64,000 nucleotides of DNA from Magnaporthiopsis rhizophila (GCA_003049465.1 PYSS01000001.1:605646-669645); one strand, 5' to 3'. Shown: positions 1-12,450, counted from the first letter of the stretch. The notes: a model not told the origin generated them from the letters alone. Made by a program: numbers and translations.

Positions 1-96
1 GCTCATGTACGTTATATACAGCCTTTTCTCATTATTGACCACCTACCGGAGCCTTGTTGAGGTTCAATTACGAGCTAACGTGCTTATCAACCACAG

Positions 97-889
97 TCGC
101 ATTTGGGATACATCGACAGGCCAGTGTCTTCGTACGCTCGTGCACGAGGATAACCCGGCCGTCACGAGCGTGTGCTTCTCGCCCAACGGACGCTACGTTC
201 TGGCCTTCAACCTGGACAGCTGCATCCGCCTTTGGGATTATATAACCCAACCCTCGACTGTCAAAAAGACGTACCAGGGCCACTTGAACAAAGGCTTCAG
301 CATCGGCGGCTGCTTTGGCGTCGTCAAAAAGGACGACGATAACACGGATGATAACTGCCATGTGCCAGATGACGCTGCCGATCTGATGGACGAGGAAGAA
401 GGCGACGACGGCGACGATGACGTCGATGTCCTAGGAGACCAAGACGACGTCGACAGCCAGCTGGGCATGCGCCACCGCCTGAACAAGAGACGGCGACGGG
501 GTGCGTCGTCGAGGCAGCAGGTCTTTGTGGCCAGCGCGAGCGAGGACGGCGACGTGCTGCTCTGGGACGTTCGCAGCAAAGAGGTGATCCAGCGCATCGC
601 CACCGCACACGACGGCGTCTGCTTCTGGGTCGATATCGTCGGCGACACCATGGTCAGCGCCGGCAAGGATGGTCGCATCGTCGTCTACCGCAACGCCAGG
701 GCTGCGAAGCGGCAGAAGTCGGCCGCCGCAGCTACCCAGCAAGCTGAAGAGGCAGCTGGGAACCAGCAGGAAGACCAGGCTATGACCAACGGTGGCACCG
801 GGCACGCGGCCGACGACGGTGCTATGGAAATTGACGATGGGGACATACAGGCTTCGCTGGCCGAGGAAGCAGAGGCCGTTGCAGAATGA
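97..889 (+). CDS. swd3: WD40 protein, COMPASS (Set1) subunit Swd3/WDR5-like, 3' part
   Basis: This is the last exon of a WD40 gene that begins outside the window. The exon starts after an acceptor CCACAG at 91-96, preceded by a branch site GCTAAC at 73-78. The protein shows WD-repeat signatures (IWDTSTGQ, IRLWDY, VLLWDVRSKEV) and the GHLNKGFSIGGCFGV stretch typical of the C-terminal blades of fungal Swd3/WDR5-like proteins. In that family the propeller is a scaffold for histone H3K4 methylation in the nucleus. An acidic Asp/Glu-rich insertion and a basic RRRRG patch separate two blades, and the tail after VVYRNA is low-complexity Ala/Gln. Assignment to Swd3 rather than another WD40 protein rests on this remembered pattern; the WD40 class itself is clear. 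Confidence 0.75.
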
Positions 890-1498
890 GATTTCGTCGT
901 CGTAACCCGCGCGCGTGGGGGGAAACGATGAACCGTATCAGCAATAGCAATAGCATAGCGTGCAGTCGTATTTTAAGTTTACATACACAAATAATATCCG
1001 CATTAACAAACTCCCGCCTGGCGTTATGAAAGTGAAATCAAGGGGCATCTTTTCCATCGACAATTTGCCGTTGTGTTCGTAAGTCGCATCATGAGTGGGT
1101 GCCTAGGTAGGGAGTAGAGGAACAAGTTCATGCTGTCATCCACCGCGGTATGTGGTGCAGATCACCCCTTTATACCTGCCAATCCGTCCTCCGTGCTGGA
1201 TAGCACTATATTTGTTCGTGGCTGTCCGCGTTTGGTCAAAATCGTTGGATGAGACCAGAATAACTAGATACTCAGATAATAAAGAGTATCTACCGTTCTG
1301 ACCCAATGACGTCGATCAATGCAGACAGCTACGAACGGTACCACCCTCGTTTGTATAGAGTTCCGAATAGCATACTCCAAAATACATGATCATAATAGCG
1401 CGAAAAAGAGAGAGGAAAAAAAAGAGAGAAAAAAAGGACACATAACATGACAGGATTATCAGGGGCGGGCAGAAAGGGAGAGATAGAGAGAGACAAGA
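890..1498. other. Intergenic, 3' ends of two convergent genes
   Basis: The spacer lies between the swd3-like stop (+) and the ubr1 stop (-), so it should contain both 3' UTRs. It is AT-richer than the flanking exons and has a purine-rich run of GAGA/GAAA repeats near 1405-1435. I see no coding potential or RNA gene. Confidence 0.6.
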
Positions 1499-4400
1499 TT
1501 AGATAGTCTCCCAGCCACCATTGTTGATATCAGCCTCGAGCTTGCGGGCAATGAAGCTGGGGATGCCCTGGCCGAGCCAGAGGCTGCGCAGCATCGAGTC
1601 GTAGCGCTTCTGGTTGAGGAAGAGCTGGCGGCCGTGGCGGAGGCCCATGTCCATCTCGCCGTACTTGTCGATGAAGGGCGCGGGGCCCCAGGCGCCGCCG
1701 GGGCCGTGGAGGTAGAAGACGGAGCACTTGCGGATGTTGATGAACAAGCCGACATTCTTTTGGCATCTGTTCGTTGCGGGGACAGCTTGGTCAGTAAAAA
1801 TAAGCTGTGCAAGATGCCGTGTTACAAAGATTAAAAAAAAAAAAAAAAAAAATTTAAATAAAAAAATTAAAAAAAAAGGAAGAAAAACACTCACTTTCTC
1901 ATGTGTTGCTGACAGCCCCCTATGCGCTTGACGCTCACATTCCTGCCCTCGCCCGTCCGCTCCTCCTTTAGGCAGCAGATGGCTTGGCTGCAAAAGACCT
2001 CGCCGCAGAGCAGGCAGATGGACGCGTCCGAGACGTCCTTGCCCGTTGTGGGGCAGCAGCTGTTGGCGCACTGCTCGATCAGGTGGTCAAAGTTCTTGGG
2101 CAGGCCCACGAGCTCGAAGATGGCCGGGTGGCTCACGAGCGCGCTCGACGGCAGGCTGGGCTTGCGCGGATGCAGCACGTCGTGTCGGATCCAACCCTGC
2201 ACCAGCTGCTGCGTCGCCTGCACCGGCCAGCCGCACCGCTCGCCGCCTTGGCCTTGGCCTTGTCCGGCTTGGCCGCCACCGAGGGCCGCGCACATTTCGT
2301 CAAACGAGGGCACCCGCAGCGCCTCGGTCAGCCGGTCCAGCTCCTCTAGTTCCGGGCTCGGCGAAACGTGGCTGTTGAAGTCGACGCCGAAGCGGACGTA
2401 GAGCAGCACGACGCACTTGCGCAGGAACGCCAGCGCGTACCGGCGCACAAACGAGTAGTAGCCGGCCAGCGACCCGAAGCCGGGCTGGTCGAACCCGCGG
2501 TTCTCGCCCAGGCTGTCGCGCGCCAGGATGGACACGTCCATGATGGAGCTCGGGGCGCCGGCGCGCGTGCGGATCGTCATGTCCAGCTCGACGACCCCGA
2601 GGCAGAACGAGGCAAAGTTGCGCAGGGCCGCGTCGTCCGTCTGCGGGTCCACAAGCGGCGAGATCCAGGCCTGGGTCGGCATGTTGCGGCCCATGTGGTA
2701 GACCACCTTTGTGATCTCGGCCAGGTAGCACAGCCTCATCAGGTGCGCGATCTCCATCTTTTGCATGCGCATGACGCCAAACACGCTCTCGCACAAGAAC
2801 ACGAACGGGTCCATGGCCAGCAGCGGCTGGAAGCTGTCGATGATGGGCCGCCGCGAGATGCTGTTCTCGTGGCCCAGGTACCGGCCCATGAAGAGCTGGC
2901 AGTGCTGCCGCTCGCTGTCCCTGCGGTACTCGCCCTCCACACGGTTCTCGCCCCCGAGCTTCTGCCCGCCCACCGAGATGTACGAGTCCACCGTCTCGGC
3001 CAGGATCCGCAGGTGCGTCAACACCTGCTCCGGTATCTTGTCTAGCAGCGTCAGCCCGTACTCCGTGTCGGTACCCCGCTGTGCGATCTCCACCGCCGAG
3101 ATGGAGTAGCCGACTGCCCGCGCCAGCACGTCGCTACCCGCCAGCTCCATTGGGCTGTCGTCCGACAGGTCCTGCATGCGCTCCGACGCCATCTTGTTGG
3201 TCTTGAGAGTGTCACGGAGGCGCCGGTACACCGAGATGAGCTCCCTGAGCATGTCGCCGCCGGCCTCTGGCGCGGAGCCAGCCTGCCGCGGCGACTCGGC
3301 AGCAGCAGCTGCTGCTGCCACCGACGCCGTTGCCGCGCCCGTCCCGGGGACAAAGAAGCGCGCAAGGGTCCCCGAGCCCGGAATCCGGGACGACAGCGAC
3401 GCCAGGCTGCTGACCGGCTGCTCCCACGCGTCCAAAACCAGCTGGGAGGACTTTTCGGCCACGTCCTTGAGGAGCACGGTTTGCGTGTAGTCCTTGAACG
3501 AGTTCTGGACCTGTTCGTGTGGCCGGACCGCCGCGAGCGCATGGTATGGGCTCGACGACGTCTGGTCAGCGAGGAAGGAGGCGAACGAGCGGGCGGGGTG
3601 CAGAGCCCCAGGGTACGAATCCTCGTGGCCCTTCCACACGATGGGCAGGAAGGCGTTGCCAAGCGCTTTGCACAGTGGGCACACGAACTCGAGCCGCTCC
3701 GTGTTCTCGGGGTGCTGTCGGGCGATCTGGTGCGTGTGGCGGGCCACGGTCGCCTTGAAGTACATCTCAAAGCAGGCGTAGTGCATGATGTGGCCACAGC
3801 CCGTCGACACGGGCCCGGACTGGCAGCTGCTGGCCGGGAAGCCCTTGCCAATCACCTGGCGCTCCGCCGTGAACAGCTGACCGTCCGAGTTGACCTTCTG
3901 CACCGTCTGGCGGTTCTCGCGCGCGATACCGAACGGTCGTATGCTCTCGGCTGACCGGTCGAGATTCTTGGGCGTGTTGAGCACTTCTCGCACAAAGTCC
4001 GGATCCTGTAGGTCTGTCTGCCGCAGGATCTGGCTCTCGGTGATGAAGGCGAAGGTCCCGTACAGCTTGTGTTCGTCGATGTCCTCCTGGCACAGCAGAC
4101 AGGTCCCCGTAGGATACCTCCAGAAGTTCTTCCGCTCCTCCTCCATCGGCTGGGCTTCGCTCTCGTCGTCGTCCACGTCGCCCCAGTCGATATCTGCCTG
4201 GCTTTCCAGGAAGCTCTGCTGTTGTTGCTGAAACTGTGCCATCACGCGGGCATGTCGGTCCTTAGCCGCCTGCTTTTTCCGCTCACGCTCCTCCTCAGCA
4301 CCGAGCCCACTTGCTGGAGCTGCGGTGCTAATGCGGTCGATCGAGATGCCCAGGCGCGCGTACGCAGCCTCAAAGGACCTCGGCCGCTTCTGGCGCATGC

Positions 4401-7400
4401 GCTTGAGGATCAGGCTGATCTTGGCATGGCAGGCCTTGAGCTCGGGCTTTGTCGACATGAGATCCAGCAGCGTTACGATCGTCTTGGCCGACGGCGCATC
4501 CGACATGAAATTGCTCCGGGCCACCTTGTCCAGAGAATTTCGGACGAAGGAGGGGGCGTCGGCCGTGGTCTCATCGTCGCCCGCCTTGTCTTCCAAGATG
4601 GCGATCAGGATCAGATGCAGGACAACGTGTAGGTATGTCTCGATCCGTGTCAACGGGACGTTGGGCGTCAGTTTGGTGGCAACGAGTGGATACAGAAGAC
4701 TGTAGTAGATGACTTGGGCGAACATGCCCGTCGACGTGAATGCAGCCAGGCCGGCGAAGACGCCCGAGGGGATGGGCCGCAGCTTGGGCTCGAAAACGAT
4801 GTCGTCGGCCGGCCGGCCGGTCTTGGCGGCCATTGCCTTGCGGTAGGCGGTCTCGGATTCCTCACGCTGGTTCTTGCTATAGTGTGCGATATAGGGGTCG
4901 ACGTCCTCGAAGTACTGCGGCTTGAGCTCGAAAGCGCCGACATCGGAGTTGCCCTCGGGGTACTTGAAGTTGGCAATCTCGCCGAGCACGGTGTGGAAGT
5001 CCTCCTGCTCCTGGTACTTATCCGGAAGTTTGTTGCAAATCTCGGAGAAGGAGAGGGGCTTGAAGCACAGGACGTGGGTGACGTCGCGCCGGATGGTCAT
5101 CAGGTTGGGATTGGGCTCGACCTCGGTAGGGAGCAGCGATGTGCGGTCGCTGAGAATGACGATGAGGAGGTGCAGCATGTCCTCGACGACATCGAGGTGC
5201 TGGATGTCGTCCTGGGCCGTCGACTTTTGTTCGAAGATGCCCTTGACCCACTTATCCATGCTGAAGCGGTCCACGACCGAGGCGAGCATGCGGCCAGGAT
5301 CACACACTACCATGGCCGTCTGGAGAAGGAAGATGTCGCGGTGGTGCGAGACGTCGCGGTGGCTGACGCCGCGGTAGGTGCCGGCCTGGTGGCGGAGGCT
5401 AATTCCGTTCCGCACCCACATGCCGGCCTTCATCTGCGAGAGCCAAGCGCAGACGCGGAGTGGGTAGTCGAACGCTGCCAAGAGGTAGTCCTCAGGCGAC
5501 AACTCGCGTCTTGGCATGACCTTGCGGCCCATGGACCGTGGTTCCGCTTTGAGCTCCTGTGCCGTGAAGCTGAGCAAGGCGCGCAGCTGCTCGATGGGCA
5601 TCGACTTGGCGCACTCGATCAGCCACGAGAGCGTGTAGTGGAGTGCGTGGTGGAAGCTGATGGGGTGCTCCTCGACCACAAACCTGACCACACGGTAGCC
5701 GAGAGGCCTATCGTCCAGCTCAAAATCGGTAAGCGTCTTAAACTTGACCTCGTCCTTGATCTCGGCTTGCGTGAACCGCGCCCGCTCAGCCCCGATGGAG
5801 TTGATGATGACCGTCTTGGCGGCGAGGCGGAGGGCCTTGGACAGGTACTGCCAGTCGCCATCCCCAAGGTTCCGGAAGGACTCGGCAAACTGCCTGCACA
5901 GGCGGTTGATCTCACGAGTGACCAGGGACGCGTTGATCCACGTGTCGGTCTCGTACTCGACGTGCTCGCCGACGGCGCGCGTGTTGGGGCAGATGCCCTG
6001 GTGCAGCTTGACCAGGTCCAGGAACTGCAGACGGTAGCGCTCCTCAGTACGCAGGCGCTCCTGCACATGCGGTGAGCCGAAGAGATACTTGAGATCCATG
6101 AAGAAGTGGTACATTCGTCGATTGGTGACGGAACCCGTGTCGAAGGCGAGCACGGCGTTGGACGACACGTCCCAGGGGTGCGCGACCTGGCGATTGGTCA
6201 GGAAGGTGTACAGGATGGCCATCAGAGTCGTCAGGAAGTTGCCACGCTCCACGATCTCGGCCGTGATGGACGGCGTCGTCAGCATCTGCAGCGAGATGTT
6301 GATGATAGAGTGGTCTGGCTCGCGATCGCCAATAAGATACAACTGTGCCAGCGTCGTGTACAGCCCCGCGAATCTCAAGCCGAGCACTCTCTTGAATTCG
6401 GGAATTGTGACGACGGTAGAGATGTATAGCGCCCGGAGGTCGTTGCGCACCTTCTTCCACATACGCAGGTCGAACAGCACCATCCAGTCCAGCCGCACAC
6501 GCTTGAAGAGGTCCTCCGCAACGGGCAGCGTTCCCTGCTCCGCATACGCCTGAGGCACCTCGAGCCAGTACTTGCCAGGCCTAGGTGGCCGTGTCTTAGC
6601 GTTCTGCTTGACGCCCGGCGTCTTTGGCACGTCGATGTTGCTCTTGGCATACACGGTAGGCGCGATCAGGGGCTCGGCCGTGTCCGAATCTGACGGTGTC
6701 ACGTCACGATTCCTTGCCCGACGTGGAGCCGGCGCAGGAGGCGGCGGCGGCGGCGGTGGTGGTAGCGGGTAGGTTAACATGATTGCCTCGTCCTCCCTAA
6801 CGACCGTGGCTGGCTGTTCAGGCGCGCCGGGTTGCTGTTCCTGCTGCTGCTGCTGCTGCTGCTGCTGCCCCGCATAATCGTCCATAGCAACGTCGGCAGT
6901 ATCTCGTGCATCGACCATAACAACGTCGTCGTCGTCATCGTCGTCTACATCCCCGCCATTGCCGTCGTCCTCGTCTTCGTCGGCACCGCCTAAGAGGTTT
7001 CGGCCGCCGGCCATGTCTGCATCGTCGTCATCCTCATCTTCGCCATCGTCGTCATCGTCACCATCGTCGTCGTCGTCGAGTCCGCCTAGGGCAGCATTAG
7101 CGCCGAAGCCGCGGGCGAGGCCATTGATGAGTGTAATACGACCACCTTGCCGGACCGCCTGCAGCAGCTGGGCTTCCACAACGCCGCGGTTACCAGCCAC
7201 CCAGTTCGCAAACTCCTCCATCTCGCGTTTCTGGTCGATGAGATCCTCATCGTCTATGCCATTCTCGCCGACGATGGCGTGGGTTGCAGGACTGCCACAA
7301 CGCCACGGCTTCAGCATCTCCTCGCATACGATGCGGCGGAGGATCTGAGAGTCCTCACCGACTACACAGCCCGAAATGTCACACAGCCACTCGATCATGG

Positions 7401-8370
7401 TCCCACACATTTGCTCGCGGAAGACGTCACGAGAGCAGCGGATGGTGATGGTGACCTTGATCTGCTCGAGGATCTTGGCGATCTCGAGCAGGTCCGGGAT
7501 GTTATCGGAGTAGTAGAGGATGGAACGGCCAATGGCGTCCGTCTCGTAGGCGCGTCTCAGGCCCTCGGCCAGGGGCACTCTGCAGGCCCTGGCGACCTGG
7601 TCCCTGACGTCATGCACCGTGTGCTTCTCGTCATTCCAAAGCAGCACGGCAAACTCGAGATTGGAGCCGAGATCGCCGCCGCCGTAGACGGGCCCGAGCC
7701 GGGACATGCGCTCGTCCAGCTCGATGGACTGGACCGTCTTGGCGGAGCGGAGCTGCTCCGGCGAGCACGAGATGACGTCGCAGATGTAGTCCAGGACGCG
7801 ACTGACGGTCATGCGGATGCAGGCAACCAGGTCGTCGGTCAGGGCGACCGACTCCTTGCCCTTGCCCTTGTGGCGCTCGTGGTCGAAGACGGAGTGGATG
7901 GTGCAGAACATGGGCAGCTTCCAGGCCTCGGCATCGCCACAGTCGCAGCAGCCGCTGTTGCCAGGCGAGACGCTGATGCGGACCATGTGGTTGGTGTGGT
8001 CGGTCGAGTCGAAACAGCGGGCGCAGAGCACGCACGTGTCGTCGGCGCTGCATGTGCGACAGCTATATGTAGCCTCGCCGGCGCGGAAGATGTGGCCGCA
8101 GGGCTTGCCGCGGGCGGCCTCGGTGAACTCGGCGCCCTGGACGGCACCCTGGGCCTCGCGGAGCTTGAGGGTGCCGTCGGGACGGGCGGGGCCGCCCTTG
8201 TCGGGGAAGAAGAGGCGCAGGTAGGCCTCGCGGCCGCTGGCCATGGACCAGAAGAGAGCGCTCAGGAGGTCGCGGGAGGCTTTCTCCGTGTACCGGTATT
8301 TGTGCAGTGCAGGCAGCGACAACAGGAACTGACAGAGCAGCTGCTCCTGCGACGACATTTGGTCGTCCAT
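1499..8370 (-). CDS. ubr1: E3 ubiquitin-protein ligase UBR1 (N-recognin)
   Basis: UBR1 recognises destabilising N-terminal residues and ubiquitinates the substrate for proteasomal decay (N-end rule). Two exons: 1895-8370 and 1499-1766, joined by donor GTGAGT and acceptor CGAACAG, give 2247 aa. The UBR box zinc finger (Cys/His-rich, about residues 88-160, starting GKPCGHIFRAGE and including CCDCGDAEAW) lies at the N-terminus. An acidic tract (about 440-510), a poly-Gln run (about 505) and a poly-Pro run (about 540) follow. A RING-H2 type region (CLLC near 1420, GCGHIMHYACF, CPLC near 1567) gives the ligase activity. The C-terminal cap, which includes the short last exon (YGEMDMGLRHG), matches the UBR autoinhibitory domain. 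The start at MDDQMSSQEQLLCQ fits the family. The intron contains a long A-run. Confidence 0.95.
1833..1852 (+). repeat. A20 homopolymer in the ubr1 intron
   Basis: A run of 20 A (T on the coding strand) followed by further A/T-rich sequence to about 1878 fills most of the ubr1 intron between donor and acceptor. It acts as a pyrimidine (T) tract on the transcribed strand. Confidence 0.9.
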
Positions 8371-9485
8371 CGTGTCGGCCGCGTTGCGAATCAGATCATC
8401 CTTGACGAGCAGGCGTGGTTGCGAGGGCGAGGGCGCAGCGTGCGCGCGTCCTGGTGCGGGCGGCTGTCGGAGCAGGCTGTCGCGGGGCGGAGATCTGAGG
8501 TCGGCGATTTGGCCCGCAGCGGCGTGGTGTTGCGGGCGAGGAGACGGCGGCAGGCGAATCTGGGCCTCTTGGTGGAGGGCAAAGAACGATGAAAAAAAAA
8601 GTGAGGTTTCAGGTGCTACACGTGGTTATGGTTGATAAGAAAGGCGCGATTCGGGGTGGAAGGGGGCGGCTGCCTCCAGCTGTTATGGGCAATGGATTGT
8701 GAAGCTCAAGGCACCAGCGGGGTTCGGGACAGGGCTAGGTGCACAGCTGAGTGGGCGAGATCCATGTCCTGCTGTGTTGCACATCAACAGCCCAAACCCT
8801 CAATGCAACCCCGTCTCGCCACCCAGAAACAAGATCACAGGTGCCGCCAGCAATCATAGCCATATCAACCGCTGCAGTCTGATGTGCAGCATGCGCCCGT
8901 ACATCTGACCCCTCATTAGGACATATTGATGGATTGCCAGTGCCCAAATCGAAATTCTCAAGTCAAACTCGGCACGACGCCCAAACAGAACCTGCAGCTC
9001 CCGCAACAAGGCTGATTCGAGCCCCATTTCAGACCTTATACCGTAGATCCGCTTTACTGTTTCCTACCTAACACCTCGTGCAGTTTGTACGCTGCTTTGA
9101 GCCCCGTCGTTGGCGCCTGCCTGCACATCCAATCCGAGCTTGGGGGGCGCTCAATGTAGCGACAGGCCCAGCCCCAGTCCCAGCCCCAGTCCCAGCCCCA
9201 AGTTGAACCCCCGTGACATGCTTCATCTTCCAGCGCTCGCTATACTCGTTCCCTCAGCCGAGAGTTGACTATTCTGGGGCCTGTGTATCACGACGGCTGC
9301 CTGAACATCAACCTGCAGGGATGCCGAGCTGGTGAGGAGGGGAAAAAATCCTGATTTGACCATCTATATGATAACCCGGGCTCCTTCTTTCCTTCTAAGC
9401 CGCACACGTCGGCCCTTATGTCCATTTGTGCAGTTCCACGGCGCAGAGCATGGTCTCTTCGTCTTCGGGCTCGGGCTCGCACCGT
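8371..9485 (-). promoter_or_regulatory. ubr1 upstream region and qcr9 3' region
   Basis: This 1.1-kb stretch lies upstream of ubr1 (-) and downstream of qcr9 (-). It should hold the ubr1 promoter and 5' UTR and the qcr9 3' UTR. Apart from a 12-nt tandem repeat at 9167-9200 I see no feature and no convincing coding frame. Confidence 0.5.
9167..9200 (+). repeat. Short tandem repeat, 12-nt unit, about 2.8 copies
   Basis: The unit CCCAGCCCCAGT is repeated nearly three times without mismatch in the spacer between ubr1 and qcr9. Confidence 0.85.
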
Positions 9486-10040
9486 TTACTCGTCGTCATC
9501 GGCGGCCTCAACATACTTATGGCGGATGTCCTTCCATTGGCGCTGTGAAGAGGGGAGATGTTAGGTAACTGCTGTAGTTTCCCGTATGCCCATCAAAAGG
9601 GAAAGGCTCGCTTCTTACCCCCCTGTTCATGTTGTCCCAAATCCTGTTCATCGTCGAGTTGTAGCCACTGTTACGTCGCTCCCGTCAGCTATTCTGTGTC
9701 CCGATTGGCTGGGTCCGGCGTCGGCGATCGGTTCGAAGGAGTCGTCCCGGCGGTGGGATTGCATCAGAGGACTACGCACATCTCCCACGCGAAGGCACCG
9801 GCGAAAACAACGCCGAGCATCACGGCGTTGCGCCTGAATAGAGCACTAAAGAAGAGGACGGCGAGTGTTAGAGCAGGAGGGTCCGGCCGATACTAATCAG
9901 GAGGGGTCTCGACTCGAGGGTTCAACTTGCTTGTAGAGCGAGGTTGCGGTAGCCTGGAGGTGGATGGTGTCACGTTGTTAGTCTTCGGAGCAGGAATCCT
10001 GCGGGCGGAGGGCCGGGTTGACAGCATTAGTACTAACCAT
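9486..10040 (-). CDS. qcr9: Cytochrome bc1 complex subunit 9 (Qcr9), five coding exons
   Basis: Qcr9 is a small single-span subunit of mitochondrial complex III. Exons: 10038-10040, 9931-9953, 9780-9845, 9619-9667, 9486-9542, giving 65 aa. The product reads MATATSLYNALFRRNAV at the N-terminus, then a membrane segment (VMLGVVFAGAFAWE), then NRIWDNMNRG, RQWKDIRHKY and an acidic end DDDE. It aligns without gaps to my memory of yeast Qcr9. The first coding exon is only the ATG (context GCCGCCATGG, donor GTTAGT). The second is 23 nt and ends at a GC donor (GCAAGT), and intron 2 has a CTAAC branch and TTTAG acceptor. All junctions keep frame. The gene is far below normal ORF-calling length and is easily missed. 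Confidence 0.9.
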
Positions 10041-10605
10041 GGCGGCTGTGGAATTCAATGGCTCGAGTTTCGCGGGGGAAGACGGTGGTTGGCGATGCGC
10101 GGTGCGGGTTTGCTTGGTGGTGGCCGGCAAAAAGCTGGAAATTCAATCCGCTCAACTTCCATCACGAACGCAACCGATTCGCTGGCGTGCCGGCAGCTTC
10201 CGGGTTCTGTGGCTGTTGAATGTGGCTTTGCGTGGCTGCTGGAATCCAAAGAACCTGAAATCTCAATGGCGGGGCGCCCAATTGTCGGGAAGCCCCCACT
10301 GCCTTCTCACGCAGCACAAGCCAGCATCTGAATGGGTGGCGCCTGCTCGGACCTTGAATCGAGCTCGTGTCGACTCGACTTGTTCTGAGGAGATGCCCGC
10401 CTCTCTCCACCGGATGCTTCTACGTTTTTCGAAATTGTGCTGCAATCCGCTGCGCAGTTCTGCCGACGACCTTTGAGATGCATCGCCCATGATGAAATAA
10501 ATAGACCACCGCCTACACCCATTACGCACCGCACCTACCACCTCCAATCCAAACAGCAGAGCAGAGCGGTCAGGCAGGACTCTTCAACACCTAGTCTTCT
10601 ACACG
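10041..10605. promoter_or_regulatory. Shared divergent promoter, qcr9 / pym1
   Basis: The 565-nt spacer separates the qcr9 start (-) from the pym1 start (+) and must carry both promoters. An A/T-rich AAATAAATA element lies about 110 nt upstream of the pym1 ATG. No other motif is claimed. Confidence 0.55.
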
Positions 10606-11265
10606 ATGCCTTCAGAAGCAGCACCCTCGGTTTCCGGCATCGTCACCGACGATAACGGTCAGCGCCACATCCCCGAATCCACCAGGGCGGACGGCAGCAC
10701 GCGCAAGGCCATCAAGATCCGTCCAGGCTACAGGCCCCCGGAGGACGTCGAGCTGTACAAGAACCGGACCGCCGAGGCCTTCCGCAACCGCGGCAAGAAC
10801 GCCGGCATCCCCGGTGCTGAGGGCCTGAAGGATGGCACTCCCGCCGCCGCCGGGGGGGCCTCGTCCACCGCCAGCAGCAATAAGAACGCCAAGAGGCGCG
10901 AGGCTCGTAAGAAAGCCAAGGCCGCTGCCGAGGACGGATCCACAACCCCCTCGCCGTCGACTGCCGCCGCCGCCGCCGGCAAGGATGAGGCGGTAGCCGC
11001 AGGAGAAGAGGTACCCGATGCCGCGGTGCAGTCGCAGGAGGCAAACCCCGAGGTCGAGAAGGAGAAGAAGGTTAGGAACCTGAAGAAGAAGCTCAAGCAG
11101 GCCAGGGAATTGGAGCAGAAGAAGGAGGACGGAGGCTCGCTCCTCCCCGAGCAGATCGCCAAGGTGATCAAAATCAACGAGCTGGTCAGGGAGCTCCAGG
11201 CGCTCGGCATCGACACTTCCGGCGACACGAGGGATTACACTTCGGGCCCGGCCAATGAGAAGTGA
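10606..11265 (+). CDS. pym1: Partner of Y14 and Mago (PYM/WIBG-like)
   Basis: PYM binds the Mago-Y14 heterodimer and helps remove exon junction complexes from translating mRNA. The 219-aa product has the N-terminal Mago-binding segment (about residues 10-55: GIVTDDNGQRHIPESTRADG, then an IKIRPGYRPPEDVELYKNR block). The middle is Ala/Ser-rich and disordered. The C-terminal basic helical region (about 145-205: VRNLKKKLKQARELEQKK, then EQIAKVIKINELVRELQAL) is typical of the family. It is a single exon and starts 565 nt from the divergent qcr9 start. The order of domains and length match fungal PYM proteins. Confidence 0.85.
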   Translation: MPSEAAPSVSGIVTDDNGQRHIPESTRADGSTRKAIKIRPGYRPPEDVELYKNRTAEAFRNRGKNAGIPGAEGLKDGTPAAAGGASSTASSNKNAKRREARKKAKAAAEDGSTTPSPSTAAAAAGKDEAVAAGEEVPDAAVQSQEANPEVEKEKKVRNLKKKLKQARELEQKKEDGGSLLPEQIAKVIKINELVRELQALGIDTSGDTRDYTSGPANEK

Positions 11266-11623
11266 AATCATTCCATCCACGCCGCTCAAGGATTTGTTTT
11301 TGTCATCAGCCCGACAACTTGCACATCTCTCCGTCACCCAGCCGTGCCGTCCACGTCATACACCCAGCCAAGCGATCGTCGCGTTTTTATGGAGGCGGAG
11401 CGCTGAGTCTCTCCGATTACAGCCAGTCACGTGATCACATACCTACACCCAATCCGTCTTGGTTTGTCAGCCGAGCGCTGTCGACGACGTATTAGTGCTC
11501 CTCTGGGGAAAAGGGTGGGTGACATTAGAAAAGTGTCACCAGGAGCTGCAGGCCTAGGTGCAGGCCTCCCGGATGCATGCCCGAGGGTGCCAGCCGAAGA
11601 CAATTCGGCAATGTGCACCATGG

Positions 11624-11645
11624 TTTTTTTTTTTTTTTTTTTTTT
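11624..11645 (+). repeat. T22 homopolymer
   Basis: An uninterrupted run of 22 T in the pym1 3' spacer. Confidence 0.9.
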
Positions 11646-12449
11646 CCACCTACGGAAACGGCGGATTCAATCGGGAATTCGGCAGTGGGATTATCTATAC
11701 AAAGAATCTGCCGTACGCAGCTAGGCCTCATGTTGTGTGCTACTTTTGAGTCTCAGATAGTAGCGAGGGATATCAAATGAAGAGAAGAGGCAAGCCAAGA
11801 TAGAGAAATAATAAAGGGAAGTTGGAAAAAGAATATGAGCGGGCAGCGGGCAGATTATTGGCTCCGTGGCTCCGAGCCCTCAGCCTCTCAACAGAGATGG
11901 GTGTTGTCCCCCTGCCCAGCTGGTGCCGTCACCGAAACGGGCAAATCATTAGGCTGCTGGCTTCCCACCCCAAAACGCCTTGCGCCCATCCCAAACCACG
12001 AGGCCCAAAACAAAACGTGCACCTCTGCACACCTGCTGCCCTTTCACAACGCAGCGTTAAATTTGCTGTTAAAATTTTACTTACGAGTACCACTACGCGC
12101 AAGGTATCCACATTTCTTTTCCTATTTCTTATCTTTTTCCTCTTTTGTACCTCTTTTTGTTTAAGGGGATTCACAGGTGTTTTTATGCTGGGAGCGTTGT
12201 GCACATTTTTTTTCGGACCTCGGGCCAACCCCGCCCTGCTGTAAAGAGAATGTGTCTGTCGCTCAACTGTGCCACATGCGGGCATTGACTCCTACTTACA
12301 CCCACGCGCCATGTAACCCCAAGAAAAACCCAGACCCGAAAAAGGACAATCCAAAGCCATCCCATGACCAAACCAACCCCTGAAAAGAAAAGCCAACACA
12401 CCCCACACATAGAGAGAGAGAGACATTACCCACACACACACGGAGAGAG

Positions 12450-12450
<1 letters not shown>

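Noticed and set aside
4714..6075. 453-codon frame antisense to ubr1
   Set aside because: Shadow of codon bias in ubr1; composition is the complement of that gene.
7147..8592. 481-codon frame antisense to ubr1
   Set aside because: Shadow of the ubr1 coding frame; no recognisable family.
11624..11645. Homopolymer runs (T22, A28, T26) as tails of retroposed elements
   Set aside because: No element body, no reverse-transcriptase frame and no target-site duplication next to any of them.
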